A stretch of DNA of 64,000 bases, from positions 186,001-250,000 of the forward strand of contig JACKPH010000002.1 in NCBI GenBank assembly GCA_024233675.1, given 5' to 3'. The notes below the pieces were generated by a model. It ran no database searches. It had not been told where the DNA came from and saw only the letters and a program-made list of their open reading frames with translations. Each line of letters opens with the position of its first letter. The stretch's first letter is position 1. This DNA comes from Thermotogae bacterium (GTDB lineage: Bacteria > Thermotogota > Thermotogae > Petrotogales > Petrotogaceae). The translations under genes and the position numbers were made by a program. Of this stretch, positions 46,017 through 55,285 are shown piece by piece.

Positions 46017-46913
46017 CTAATACAAAACAAACTCTTTCAGGTTATTTTCTATTTCATCATAAGGAACAACTGTTTTAAACTCACCTATAAATACCGCCGG
46101 TTTTGTTTTACCGTGAAAATCACTTCCGCATGTAATTATAAGATTTTTTCTTTTTGCTGTTTTATAAAAATATTCTGTCTCAGAAGTATCATGATAACTG
46201 CTGAAAACTTCTATTCCGTCAATACCGGAATCGGTAAATTTATCAAATAAATCATTTTTATCTTTAAAATTAACCCCCGGATGTGCCAAAACTGCTTTTC
46301 CTCCGGATTCATGTATAATTTTTATAATTTCTTCAGACGGTAAATAATTTACAGGAACATATCCCGGTTTCCCCTGAGAATAAAAATCCCAGTAAAAACT
46401 GACATACGGATTATCGCTCCGGTTTCCGCCCTTTCTGTAAGGACTGAGTATTTTGCTGTTTTTATATTTAGATTTATTCAGTATTACTTCCGCAAAAATC
46501 TCTCCTGTCCATACATTTTTATATCGCGTCCTGTCCGATATTTTTCTAAGTTCCGAAACAGAAATATCAAACCCCATATTCAAAGTTTTTTCCAGTCTTT
46601 TTTCGGAATTTTTTACCATATCTGCGGAAATATTTTTTTCAATTTCGGAAAACTTATTATATTCATAATCTATACCGTATCCGAGAATATGAATATTTAT
46701 ACCGGAAAAAACACTGTCGAATTCTCCGGCACATATATATCCCAAGCCTGATTTTTTTGATTCCGCCAATGCTTCGGCATTTGCTCTGACACAATTATGA
46801 TCTGATACAGAAATTATTTTCATATTTCTGCTTTTTTCCACAAGTTCTTTCGGACTAAATTCACCGTCATCACTGTAAAAAGAATGCATATGAAGATCTA
46901 TTTCTGATCTCAT
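46017..46913 (-). CDS. PHP-domain phosphoesterase
   Basis: 298 residues. EIDLHMHSFYSDDGEFSP gives the HxH motif of the polymerase/histidinol phosphatase fold; ISVSDHNCV, VLAHPGV and CGSDFHG supply further metal ligands. RNase AM/TrpH-like members cut 3',5'-bisphosphates. Overlaps the MFS gene by 4 bp. Confidence 0.9.
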   Translation of the reverse strand: MRSEIDLHMHSFYSDDGEFSPKELVEKSRNMKIISVSDHNCVRANAEALAESKKSGLGYICAGEFDSVFSGINIHILGYGIDYEYNKFSEIEKNISADMVKNSEKRLEKTLNMGFDISVSELRKISDRTRYKNVWTGEIFAEVILNKSKYKNSKILSPYRKGGNRSDNPYVSFYWDFYSQGKPGYVPVNYLPSEEIIKIIHESGGKAVLAHPGVNFKDKNDLFDKFTDSGIDGIEVFSSYHDTSETEYFYKTAKRKNLIITCGSDFHGKTKPAVFIGEFKTVVPYDEIENNLKEFVLY

Positions 46914-48094
46914 TGTAAAACCTTTTTAAAGTTTCCTGATTTTGAATCCGATATTTCAACCATTATAAACATAAATACGACAAAAAATGTAAGTACAAAA
47001 GGGTAAAAAGAAATATTTATATTATCAAAAAGCAATCCCGCAATCATAGGAGAAAATGTACTGCCTATATATGCCGATGCCATCTGTATACCCATAACGG
47101 ACTGTGAAATTTCCTTACCGAAACGCTGGGGTGTCTGATGAAGAAGGCTCGGATAAACAGGTGCACATCCAAGTCCTATAAGAATAAAACCAATTGCCAT
47201 AACAACTGTATTAAAAGAAAATATTAAAGTTAAAGTTCCTATAAAAGCTATTGTCTGACCGAGCCTTACCATAAATTTACTGTCGAATTTTATTGCCATA
47301 AAACCGCTCAGAAATCTTCCTATAGTTATACCGAGATAAAAAACAGATGTCAGTGTAGCTGCTGTTTCAGGCGAAAGGCCTTTCTTTACAACCATATAAC
47401 TGCTTCCCCAAAGTCCCGTTACAAATTCAAGAGAACAGTAACAGAAAAAAGCAGTAAGAATTTCTTTTGCACCCGGAAGTGCCATAAGCTGTTTTATATT
47501 CATGGATTTATGTTCATGATTATCTTCGGAATTATTTTTTTCTTCTTTCCATAACGGCAGGGAAAAAATAAGAACAGCAGTAAGAACTATCTGAAGATAA
47601 AAAATAATACGGTATCCGTGATTCCAGCCCATTCCCTTTGTAAGTGCCGTTCCCATTATATAAGGACCCAAAGTTGCACCTACGCCCCAGAAAGAATGAA
47701 GCCAGCTCATATGTTTAGCCTTATAATGAAGTGCAACAAAATTATTCAGTGCAGCATCAACAGATCCCGCTCCGAGACCGTAAGGCAGAGCCATAACACA
47801 TAAAAGCCAATAATTATGTGAAAGCGAAAATCCTAAAAGTGCAAATGCTGTCATGGCAACACTTATAGCAGTTACTTTGCCGGTACCGAATTTTTTCAGC
47901 ATACGCCCGCTCATAAAACTTGAAAAAATAGTACCGCCGGAAATAATCATTGCTATAATTCCGGCATAAGAAATAGGAACTCCGAGCTGAGGATACATAC
48001 TCGGCCATGCCGAACCTAAAATTGCATCCGGAAGTCCCAGACTTATAAAAGAAACATAAATAATTGCAAGAAGAAGATTAAACATTTTACTCAC
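46910..48094 (-). CDS. MFS transporter
   Basis: 394 residues and 12 membrane helices, FucP/Bsc6-like (SFISLGLPDAILGSAWPSMYPQLGVP, MLKKFGTGKVTA). Transcribed before the PHP gene. Substrate unknown, possibly a sugar. It diverges from an AraC regulator that may control it. Confidence 0.87.
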   Translation of the reverse strand: MSKMFNLLLAIIYVSFISLGLPDAILGSAWPSMYPQLGVPISYAGIIAMIISGGTIFSSFMSGRMLKKFGTGKVTAISVAMTAFALLGFSLSHNYWLLCVMALPYGLGAGSVDAALNNFVALHYKAKHMSWLHSFWGVGATLGPYIMGTALTKGMGWNHGYRIIFYLQIVLTAVLIFSLPLWKEEKNNSEDNHEHKSMNIKQLMALPGAKEILTAFFCYCSLEFVTGLWGSSYMVVKKGLSPETAATLTSVFYLGITIGRFLSGFMAIKFDSKFMVRLGQTIAFIGTLTLIFSFNTVVMAIGFILIGLGCAPVYPSLLHQTPQRFGKEISQSVMGIQMASAYIGSTFSPMIAGLLFDNINISFYPFVLTFFVVFMFIMVEISDSKSGNFKKVLQ

Positions 48095-48225
48095 TCCCGT
48101 TTATTAAATTTGACTTTTTTCACCTATTATTATAATATAATAATATCGTCTTTTAATACTTTTTTTTATATTAAAAAAGACATAAAATATAAAAAAACCG
48201 ACCAAATTCTAAAGGAATGATATAA

Positions 48226-49116
48226 ATGGAAAAATGTACACTGAATCTCAGTACAAATTTAAGAGAATTACAGCCACACGGAACACCTGAATTTTCCTGT
48301 GCAGGATATTTATCCGAAGAAAAAAATTCCGGTCAGTACTATATTCCGTGGCACTGGCATGAAGAAATGGAACTTATTTACACTGAAGAAGGCTGTCTCA
48401 CTGTTCAGATACCGGGAAAATCTTTTCTGCTCGAAAAAGGCTGCTGTATTTTTATTAATTCAAATATACTTCATAAAGCAGAAACCCAGAACAAATGGAA
48501 ATTACATTCGCTTGTTTTTCATCCTAAACTTTTAACAGGTACTGATGAATCTGTTTTTGCTAAAAAATACATAAATCCTCTTATAAAAACTCTCGATTCA
48601 TATTTTTTTACAGGAAAAAATGAATGGGAACTTTCTGTAATTTCAAATATAAAAAAAGCTTTTAATTCTGTAATGAAAAATGATACGGGATATGAATTTA
48701 CAGTCAGGGAAAACCTTTCAAAAGTATGTTTTGAAATTTATAATCTGAATAAAAAAGACATATTTAAAAAAAATGATGACTCCGATAATGATAAAAAAAG
48801 AATTAAATTAATGGTAGAATATATAAATCAGAATTTTCACAGAAATATATCACTCTCACAAATTGCTTCTTCAGCAAACATAGGAGAAAGGGAATGTATG
48901 AGATGTTTTCAGAGAATGCTTAAAATATCCCCGATACAGTATCTTATGAAACACAGAATTTCAAAAGGAGCATTAATGCTCGAAAGCAGCAGCAATATAT
49001 CCCTGGTTTCCCGGGAATGCGGTTTCAGAAGTCCGAGCAATTTCTCAAAAACCTTTAAAAAATTTTATAAATGTTCGCCGAAAGACTACAGAAAAAAATA
49101 TAAAAAAATAGTATAA
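48226..49116 (+). CDS. AraC-family regulator with cupin sensor
   Basis: 296 residues. Cupin-like N terminus (YIPWHWHEEMELIYTEEGCLTVQIPGKSFLLEKGCCIFINSNILH) and C-terminal double HTH (ISLSQIASSANIGERECMRCFQRMLKISPIQYLMKHRI ... GFRSPSNFSKTFKKFYKCSPKDYRKK). Divergent from the MFS-PHP operon. The shared upstream region holds a loose GTCTTTT/AAAAGAC repeat that may be its binding site. Confidence 0.93.
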   Translation: MEKCTLNLSTNLRELQPHGTPEFSCAGYLSEEKNSGQYYIPWHWHEEMELIYTEEGCLTVQIPGKSFLLEKGCCIFINSNILHKAETQNKWKLHSLVFHPKLLTGTDESVFAKKYINPLIKTLDSYFFTGKNEWELSVISNIKKAFNSVMKNDTGYEFTVRENLSKVCFEIYNLNKKDIFKKNDDSDNDKKRIKLMVEYINQNFHRNISLSQIASSANIGERECMRCFQRMLKISPIQYLMKHRISKGALMLESSSNISLVSRECGFRSPSNFSKTFKKFYKCSPKDYRKKYKKIV

Positions 49117-49134
49117 TATCACTGAGGTGTTATA

Positions 49135-49494
49135 ATGAATGAAAATATAAACAAATTACTTTACATAATATCCTTTCTTATATCAACAGCCTTTTCACTC
49201 ATATTCATAATTTTTTTCGTAGGTGAAGGCGGATTAACAGTATTTGTTCCCGAACTCATTCCGAATATAATAGCTGTTATAATTGCAACAGCCGGAATTA
49301 TATACACTCTTAAAAATAAAAAAACAGGTTCTTTTATGCTTATTTCAGGAGGACTTATTCAGGGAATTTATATGTTTTTAATGGGAGGAACTGATGATTT
49401 ACCTGTTGCACTTGCCTTTTCTCTTCCTTACATAATTCCGGGTTACATTATTTATCTTATATATAAAAGGGAAAAAGCAGACAGATTACTGTAA
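49135..49494 (+). CDS. Small membrane protein
   Basis: 119 residues with four hydrophobic helices and no known motif. Starts after GAGGTG, 18 bp downstream of the AraC gene, so probably cotranscribed with it. Function unknown. Confidence 0.7.
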   Translation: MNENINKLLYIISFLISTAFSLIFIIFFVGEGGLTVFVPELIPNIIAVIIATAGIIYTLKNKKTGSFMLISGGLIQGIYMFLMGGTDDLPVALAFSLPYIIPGYIIYLIYKREKADRLL

Positions 49495-49523
49495 ATATCT
49501 ATCAAATCCGGAGGATGATAAAT

Positions 49524-49811
49524 ATGTTTAAATGCAGATACTGCGGCAAAACAATAAAAAACAAATCAGAAATTAAAGATGACTGCCCTGTCGGAAAATT
49601 CGGAATCCATACATGGATTTCTGTTGATGACTACGTAAATCATTCAGACTTTGAAGAAGAGCGTCAGGAAATTTTTGATGATGATTCCGTAAAAAAAATA
49701 GTGGAATCTATGGTTGATGACGAAATAATAATTGATAACAAACTAAAATTCACTGATGAAGATAATGACTTATCAGAAGAAGCTGAAGATGATGATGAAG
49801 ATTTCGATTAA
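49524..49811 (+). CDS. Small acidic zinc-ribbon-like protein
   Basis: 95 residues. N-terminal MFKCRYCGKTIKNK with CxxC and a third cysteine in DDCPVGKFGIHTW, then a strongly acidic tail (EDNDLSEEAEDDDEDFD). The ATG at 49524 is 9 nt after GGAGG; the ATG at 49515 touches the site. Function unknown, possibly nucleic-acid mimic or metal-binding. Confidence 0.7.
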   Translation: MFKCRYCGKTIKNKSEIKDDCPVGKFGIHTWISVDDYVNHSDFEEERQEIFDDDSVKKIVESMVDDEIIIDNKLKFTDEDNDLSEEAEDDDEDFD

Positions 49812-49815
49812 ACAG

Positions 49816-49845
49816 TTGAATTTTATAATATAAATGTTGTATAAT
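49816..49845 (+). promoter_or_regulatory. trpS operon promoter
   Basis: TTGAAT (49816-49821), 18-bp spacer, TATAAT (49840-49845), about 20 bp before the leader-peptide start codon. Confidence 0.75.
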
Positions 49846-49866
49846 TTAACCGTGGGGTGAAATATT

Positions 49867-49929
49867 ATGAAAAAAAATAATAAAAAATTATATAGAAGTT
49901 GGTGGTGGCATCTTTTAGGATGTCGGTAA
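49867..49929 (+). CDS. trpS leader peptide with three tandem Trp codons
   Basis: A 20-residue frame with ribosome-binding site GGGGTG (49854-49859). It contains RSWWWHLLGCR: TGG codons at 49900-49902, 49903-49905 and 49906-49908, and stops at 49927-49929. Like trpL, it would let the ribosome stall when charged tRNA-Trp is scarce and control read-through into trpS. It overlaps the first hairpin of the attenuator. Confidence 0.9.
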   Translation: MKKNNKKLYRSWWWHLLGCR

Positions 49930-49995
49930 ACGTCTGCGGGCATCCTTTAAGGATGCCCTTTTTTATTTAAAGGGCTTTTTTTTAAAAAGCTCTTT
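49900..49995 (+). promoter_or_regulatory. Transcription attenuator of trpS
   Basis: Segment 1 GGCATC (49907-49912) can pair with segment 2 GATGTC (49919-49924). Segment 2 extended to GGATGTC (49918-49924) can instead pair with GGCATCC (49939-49945), seven pairs with one G-U. That would break the terminator stem GGGCATCC/GGATGCCC (49938-49945, 49951-49958), which is followed by T6. Stalling at the Trp codons covers segment 1 and favours the antiterminator. A second stem (49969-49995) with T run acts as a reserve terminator. No T-box is seen. Confidence 0.87.
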
Positions 49996-50040
49996 TTTTT
50001 ATATCTATAATTTTTCAGACAATACAGGAGGTTAAAAAAC

Positions 50041-51078
50041 ATGGAAAAGAAAAAAATACTTACAGGTGACAGGCCTACAGGAAAACTCCATTTAGGACAT
50101 TATGTAGGAAGTATTGAAAACAGAGTAAAACTTCAGGCAGAATATGACTGTACTTTCATAATCGCTGATCTGCACATGCTTACAACAAAAAATTCAACAG
50201 AAGCAATTAAAAATTCTGCCGATAATGCGGTTGATATGGTTCTTGATTCCATTTCCGCAGGAATTGATCCTGAAAACGTAAAATTTTATCTTCAGTCCGG
50301 AATACCTGAAATAAATGAAATGTACACACTTTTTCAGAGTCTTATTACAGTATCAAGACTTGAAAGAGTTCCGAGTCTTAAAGACATGGCAAGAGATGCA
50401 AATATAGAAATGCCTTTTGCTCTTCTCGGATATCCTGTATTACAGGCTGCGGATATTTTATGTATAAAATCACATCTCGTACCGGTAGGAAAAGATAATG
50501 TAGCTCATGTTGAAATATCAAGAGAAATTGCAAAAAGATTCAATTCACTTTACGGAGAACTTTTTCCTATTCCTGAACCTTTACAGGGTAAAGAATCAGC
50601 ACTTATAGGACTTTACGGTAAACAAAAAATGAGTAAAAGTGCAAACAATGCAATATTCCTTTCCGACTCACCGGAAGAAGTAGGCCGAAAAGTTATGAAA
50701 ATGACTACAGACCCGAACAGAATAAGAGCTGATATTCCGGGAAAAGTTGAAGGAAATCCTGTTTTTATATACCATGACCTTTTCAATTCGGACAAAAAAG
50801 AAGTGGAAGAGCTTAAAGAACGCTACAGAAAAGGTACAGTAGGTGACGTTGAAGTAAAAGAAAAACTTTCTGTTGCCATAAATAATTTTCTTACACCTTT
50901 CAGGGAAAGAAGGGAAAAATACCAGAAAACCGGCATGGTCGAAGATATAATATTACGCGGAACGGAAGAAGTAAGAAAAGAAGTACAGCAGACATTATAC
51001 GATATGAAAAAATTAATGGGTTTTACAACAGTTGTAAGAAAATTAAAAAGAAAAGCAGAAAAATTCAATGAAAAATAA
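50041..51078 (+). CDS. trpS: Tryptophanyl-tRNA synthetase
   Basis: Charges tRNA-Trp. 345 residues, class I: HIGH-like [10 protein letters not shown] at the N terminus and KMSKS motif in [11 protein letters not shown], with DLHMLTT and [22 protein letters not shown] (Trp and adenylate site) typical of TrpRS. Expression is governed by the Trp leader just upstream. AGGAGG site at 50026-50031. Confidence 0.97.
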   Translation: MEKKKILTGDRPTGKLHLGHYVGSIENRVKLQAEYDCTFIIADLHMLTTKNSTEAIKNSADNAVDMVLDSISAGIDPENVKFYLQSGIPEINEMYTLFQSLITVSRLERVPSLKDMARDANIEMPFALLGYPVLQAADILCIKSHLVPVGKDNVAHVEISREIAKRFNSLYGELFPIPEPLQGKESALIGLYGKQKMSKSANNAIFLSDSPEEVGRKVMKMTTDPNRIRADIPGKVEGNPVFIYHDLFNSDKKEVEELKERYRKGTVGDVEVKEKLSVAINNFLTPFRERREKYQKTGMVEDIILRGTEEVRKEVQQTLYDMKKLMGFTTVVRKLKRKAEKFNEK

Positions 51079-51114
51079 AATGGTATGCGCATACGCGCAT
51101 ACCATTTTATTAAA
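51078..51114. terminator. Bidirectional terminator after trpS
   Basis: AAAATGGTATGCGC and GCGCATACCATTTT pair around a 4-nt loop between convergent trpS and heme operons. Confidence 0.9.
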
Positions 51115-51124
51115 AGATTTATAA

Positions 51125-52009
51125 TTAATTAATTTCCGAAAGTTCTTTATAAAGAATTACTATCTCTTCTACTAATCTCGGAGAAGGTCTTAATATTTTT
51201 GAGGAATCTACAATAAATATATTTTTATTTTTTCCGGCTCTTGTATTTTTTATCATAGGATTTGCATTAAGTATGTCATCTGTTTTTCTTATACTCATTG
51301 CACCCAGAAGAAAATCCGGATTTTCTTTGAGAATATATTCAGGACTTAAAATAGGTCTTTCACCTGTAACTCCGTCAGTAATATTCTCAACTCCTATAAT
51401 TCTGAGAACTTCTCCTGCCATCGAATCCGAGTTAAAACCCATAATCGGATTTGTACTGTACAAAAATGCACCTTTTAAATTTAAAGGATTATTTTTTATT
51501 TCCTTTTTTATCTCTCTTAATAATGATTTTTTTTCCTGAGCAAGTATTATAGATTCTTTTTCTTTTCCGAAAATAATTCCGAAAATTTCAGCATTATCAA
51601 GTATTTCATCTAATGTATCCGGACTAACCGTTAAAACGGGTATTCCGCGGTCTCTGAGAGTTACACCGAAATCTGTTATCATTCCGTTTATAATAACTAA
51701 ATCCGGATTCTGAAATAAAACTTTTTCAAGTGACGGTTTTGTTATAGTTCCTACGGATTCAATATCAGGAGTTTTGTCATAAGGCCATATAGGACTTGAA
51801 GATGTGTGTCCGATTGCCTTTATTTTATTTTCTCCGCCTATAAGAAAAGATGTTTCAACTGTTGAAGGATCTATAACTATAATACTGTTATATTCCTTTA
51901 ATTCTGCCGACCATCCGTTGGAATCATATATCATACCGTCTTTGACAGAAAGTGCGAATATATTTGCCAAAGACAGAATAAAAAACACAAAAATCAAAAA
52001 TTTTTTCAT
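51125..52009 (-). CDS. ABC heme/siderophore-type solute-binding protein
   Basis: 294 residues. Signal peptide MKKFLIFVFFILSLANIFA; BtuF/FecB fold with two lobes: IIVIDPSTVETSFLIGGENKIKAIGHTSS and VENITDGVTGERPILSPEYILKENPDFLL. It binds the compound imported by the permease and ATPase of the same operon. Gene is last in the operon, 18 bp after the radical SAM gene, hence heme as likely ligand. Confidence 0.9.
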   Translation of the reverse strand: MKKFLIFVFFILSLANIFALSVKDGMIYDSNGWSAELKEYNSIIVIDPSTVETSFLIGGENKIKAIGHTSSSPIWPYDKTPDIESVGTITKPSLEKVLFQNPDLVIINGMITDFGVTLRDRGIPVLTVSPDTLDEILDNAEIFGIIFGKEKESIILAQEKKSLLREIKKEIKNNPLNLKGAFLYSTNPIMGFNSDSMAGEVLRIIGVENITDGVTGERPILSPEYILKENPDFLLGAMSIRKTDDILNANPMIKNTRAGKNKNIFIVDSSKILRPSPRLVEEIVILYKELSEIN

Positions 52010-52027
52010 ATTAATCCTCCCTATAAA

Positions 52028-53281
52028 TTATTTAAATTCCGACTCAATAATAAGTCCGAGCAAATCAACGGCTATATTATTACCCCAGAAAATACCTTCG
52101 CCGTTTAAAATATATTTTTCTTCATATTTATAAAAAAAACCCTCTGAGTAAAGATTATTAATTTTTTCCGAAAATTTCTCAAATGTATTTTCTTTCATAA
52201 TATTTTCAAAATACTTCATATCATAAATTCCGTACTGCATTTTTCCGAGTACTTTATTATAAAAAAGACTTTTTTCATCTGTATAAGAATAAAAACTCAT
52301 TTTCGGATTCATATTATAAATTCCTATATTACCTATTCTTCCTCCTGATCCTATTCCTACCGGAAGTGTATCGGCATTATCATATCTGAGTGTTATATAC
52401 CTGTACCTGTCGTTATTTTTATATTTAACTTTAGAAAGTTCCAAAACATTATAATTTTTGTCCAGATTTTCAAGAAAAAGATTATGCAGCTTCATTTCTG
52501 TTTCATTGGTTCTTTCAAAAATTACTCTTTTTTCCTCTATCATTTTATGTAGCGCCGAACCGTTATGTATCATCAGGGGATAAAAACTTATACTGTCCGC
52601 AGGAATTTGTCCGGCAGTTTTTGCATCATTTATTACTTCTTCATCCGTTTCACCCGGATATGAATATATAATATCAATACATATCAAACCCCTGAAAGTT
52701 TTTCTTATTTCATTTATTTTTTTCAGAAGCTCTTTACTGTCAAAAGTTCTGTTTAAAAGTTTTCTTCCTCTGTCTGAAAATGTCTGAACACCTATACTTA
52801 TTCTGTTAACACCGAAATCATTAAGTATATTTATTTTTTCCCGAGTAAGATTATGAACTGTTGTTTCGAAAGTAAACTCATAATCATCAGAATATTCGTA
52901 TTTATCTGTTATTGCTCCTAAAATTCTTTTTAAATTATTCTCCGAAAAGGTTGTAGGTGTTCCGCCGCCGAAATAAAAAGCATCAAAAGGCTTGGACTTT
53001 ACATAAGCAGAATTCCCGTATTCCTCTATTTCAGATATAAGATAATCGGCATATCCGTCCATATTACCCTTAAGAAGTTCCCTGTTGAGATTACAGAAAG
53101 TACAAAGTGTATCACAGTATGGAATATGAAAATAAACAACTCTTTTATCATTCTCCCCTTTTCTGCTCATAATTTCTTCAAAATCTTTTTTATTTACCTC
53201 TTTTTTTTCAGTATATTTTTCAAGAATACCTGAAAGTGCAGCTGACGAATCATGATGTGATCTCAGTCTTTTTTCATACAT
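52028..53281 (-). CDS. hmuW: Radical SAM heme-degrading methyltransferase (ChuW/HutW/HmuW type)
   Basis: Opens heme without oxygen, freeing iron and making an anaerobilin, using SAM. 417 residues: HDSSAAL near the N terminus, radical SAM cluster motif CDTLCTFC (C56, C60, C63; CxxxCxxC), YFGGGTPTTF, RISIGVQTF. Resembles HemN/HemW, but the SRKG-like N-terminal region and heme-transport context favour ChuW/HmuW. Overlaps the ATPase gene by 8 bp. Requires an electron donor such as the divergent flavodoxin. Confidence 0.87.
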   Translation of the reverse strand: MYEKRLRSHHDSSAALSGILEKYTEKKEVNKKDFEEIMSRKGENDKRVVYFHIPYCDTLCTFCNLNRELLKGNMDGYADYLISEIEEYGNSAYVKSKPFDAFYFGGGTPTTFSENNLKRILGAITDKYEYSDDYEFTFETTVHNLTREKINILNDFGVNRISIGVQTFSDRGRKLLNRTFDSKELLKKINEIRKTFRGLICIDIIYSYPGETDEEVINDAKTAGQIPADSISFYPLMIHNGSALHKMIEEKRVIFERTNETEMKLHNLFLENLDKNYNVLELSKVKYKNNDRYRYITLRYDNADTLPVGIGSGGRIGNIGIYNMNPKMSFYSYTDEKSLFYNKVLGKMQYGIYDMKYFENIMKENTFEKFSEKINNLYSEGFFYKYEEKYILNGEGIFWGNNIAVDLLGLIIESEFK

Positions 53282-54065
53282 TTAAAACACCTCTTGATTT
53301 ACAAACAGGAATTATATAAGGAATTCCGCCGTCTTCAATAATTTTCGAATCAAACCCGTAAACATCTTTCAGTACATCTGAATCTATAATATTATTCTGA
53401 TTACCTGTCATATAAACTCCGCCGTTTTTCATCAGAACAAGATCTGAACAGAAAAACGAAGCAAGATTTAAATCATGAAGTACCGTAACAACTGTTATAC
53501 CCTTATATACGGATAATTCTTTTACAACACCCAAAAGTTCTACTGCATAATTAAGATCAAGTGCCGATGTCGGTTCATCAAGAAGAAGAATTTTAGGCTG
53601 CTGACATAATGCCCTCGCAACAAGTACTCTCTGAAATTCTCCTCCGGATAAAGTAAGAACATTTCTTTCGCGGAATTTTTCAAGATTCATCTGTTTTATT
53701 ATTTCATCGGTTATTTCTCTGTCGTTCTTTTCAAAACCGTTCCACTTATTTTTCAGATGAGGTATTCTGCCGAGAAGAATAAATTCTTCAACACTTACAG
53801 CCATTGAAAACCCTGATTTCTGAGGTACAAAACCAACTAATTTTGCATATTCTTTTCTTTTCATATGATTTATATTTTCATCATTTATAAAAACACTTCC
53901 TGAATTAGGTTTAAGATAACCGAGAATATTTTTAAGCAATGTAGATTTTCCTGACCCGTTAGGTCCTAATATTCCGGTAAAAGAACCTTCTTTAAAACTT
54001 AGATTAATATTTTTTAATATATTTCTTTTACAGTATCCGAAACTCAGATTTTCTATTCTTATCAT
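53274..54065 (-). CDS. ABC heme/iron-type ATPase (HmuV/FecE-like)
   Basis: 263 residues. Walker A GPNGSGKSTLLKN, signature TLSGGEFQRVLVARAL, Walker B ILLLDEPTSALD and LHDLNLA, the Fe-siderophore/heme/B12 subfamily pattern. Start overlaps the permease stop as ATGA. Confidence 0.95.
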   Translation of the reverse strand: MIRIENLSFGYCKRNILKNINLSFKEGSFTGILGPNGSGKSTLLKNILGYLKPNSGSVFINDENINHMKRKEYAKLVGFVPQKSGFSMAVSVEEFILLGRIPHLKNKWNGFEKNDREITDEIIKQMNLEKFRERNVLTLSGGEFQRVLVARALCQQPKILLLDEPTSALDLNYAVELLGVVKELSVYKGITVVTVLHDLNLASFFCSDLVLMKNGGVYMTGNQNNIIDSDVLKDVYGFDSKIIEDGGIPYIIPVCKSRGVLNV

Positions 54066-55045
54066 TTGTCAAAATGCCCCCTTTTTGCTTTTAATGCAAG
54101 ATACAAAAAGAACGGAGCTCCGAAAAACGAAGTTACAACTCCTATAGGTATCTCCACAGGTGCTAATATAGTTCTTGAAATAGTATCGGCAGCCATTAAA
54201 AATATTCCGCCGAAAAAAGTCGATAAAGGTATTAATTTTGAATTAGAACTTCCCATTATCATTCTTATAATATGCGGAATAATAAGTCCCACAAAACCTA
54301 TCATTCCTGTAAAAGCCACTGAAAAAGCAACTGTCAGCGAAGACGTAATCAGCATTGTTTTTTTTAACTTTTCAACACTGACACCCAGCGAATGTGCCTC
54401 TTCTTCACCGCTCAGAAGTGCATCAAGCTCATTTCTGTTCATAATAAAAACAAAAACAGAAACCGCAAGCGGAAAAATCATTAAAATTACTTTTCGCCAG
54501 CTCGCACCACCGAGATATCCCATTGTCCACATAATTATTTTAAAAGAATCCTCACCGACCAGATACATTGCGAAAGATGTAAAAGCACTTAAAAAAGATG
54601 AAACTGCAATTCCGACTATAAGTAAAGTTGCCGTATTAGTTTTTTTACCGCTTTTTGAAATATTAAAAATTATAAAAGAAACAGCAACCGACGAAAAAAA
54701 GGCAAGAACACCATACATATAATCAGGCAGATTAAACAGAAATGCAATAACGGCACCAAATGTTGCACTTGCACTTATACCTATAATATAAGGATCTGCT
54801 AATGGATTCTGAAAAACAGTTTGCATAACAGTTCCGGAAGATGCAAGCATCATACCGGTAAGAAGTGCCATAATAATTCTCGGAAGCCTCACATCAAAAA
54901 TAATAAGTTTAATTAAATCACTATCAGTGTTCTTATCAAAAATTCCGATAAAATCATCAAAATTTATTTTTACCCCACCCGAAAAAACAGAAACTGCAAA
55001 TATAACCAAAAAAAACAGAATTCCTACAAAAATTATTTTTTTCAT
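54062..55045 (-). CDS. FecCD-family ABC permease (heme/iron)
   Basis: 327 residues, about ten membrane helices. RLPRIIMALLTGMMLASSGTVMQTVFQNPLADPYIIGIS and GFVGLIIPHIIRMIMG are the FecCD hallmarks. First gene of the operon, downstream of a strong promoter with a DtxR-type operator. Confidence 0.95.
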   Translation of the reverse strand: MKKIIFVGILFFLVIFAVSVFSGGVKINFDDFIGIFDKNTDSDLIKLIIFDVRLPRIIMALLTGMMLASSGTVMQTVFQNPLADPYIIGISASATFGAVIAFLFNLPDYMYGVLAFFSSVAVSFIIFNISKSGKKTNTATLLIVGIAVSSFLSAFTSFAMYLVGEDSFKIIMWTMGYLGGASWRKVILMIFPLAVSVFVFIMNRNELDALLSGEEEAHSLGVSVEKLKKTMLITSSLTVAFSVAFTGMIGFVGLIIPHIIRMIMGSSNSKLIPLSTFFGGIFLMAADTISRTILAPVEIPIGVVTSFFGAPFFLYLALKAKRGHFDK

Positions 55046-55094
55046 ATATCACCTTCTTTGTTAAATCTTATTTTATTTGTTTATCTTATATTTG

Positions 55095-55137
55095 TTAGGC
55101 TTAACTAAATTATACAAAAAGTAAAATAGTATGTCAA
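55095..55137 (-). promoter_or_regulatory. Heme operon promoter with DtxR-like operator
   Basis: Minus strand: TTGACA (55132-55137), 17-bp spacer, TATAAT (55109-55114). TTAGGCTTAACTAA (55095-55108) abuts the -10 box, covering the transcription start. It has the TTAG...CTAA half-sites of DtxR/IdeR-type iron boxes. Confidence 0.85.
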
Positions 55138-55218
55138 ATAAACAATTTTTGCAATTAAGAAAATAAATAAAATCATTAATTAACAAAAAGTTAATTATAT
55201 TTCATTTTTTTGAAAACA
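55138..55218. other. Gap in the heme divergent region
   Basis: About 80 bp between the two promoters, A/T-rich without gene or hairpin. It may hold further upstream elements. Confidence 0.3.
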
Positions 55219-55268
55219 TTGACTTTCAGAAATAAATGTCTTATAATCAAAATGTTAGGCTAATCTAA
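55219..55268 (+). promoter_or_regulatory. Flavodoxin promoter with DtxR-like operator
   Basis: TTGACT (55219-55224), 17-bp spacer, TATAAT (55242-55247). TTAGGCTAATCTAA (55255-55268) lies on the expected start and matches the site at 55095 in 11 of 14 positions. Confidence 0.83.
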
Positions 55269-55285
55269 AACAATTAGGAGGATAC

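Noticed and set aside
49816..50040. T-box leader for trpS
   Set aside because: No T-box sequence or specifier stem is seen; a leader peptide with WWW and competing hairpins explains the region better.
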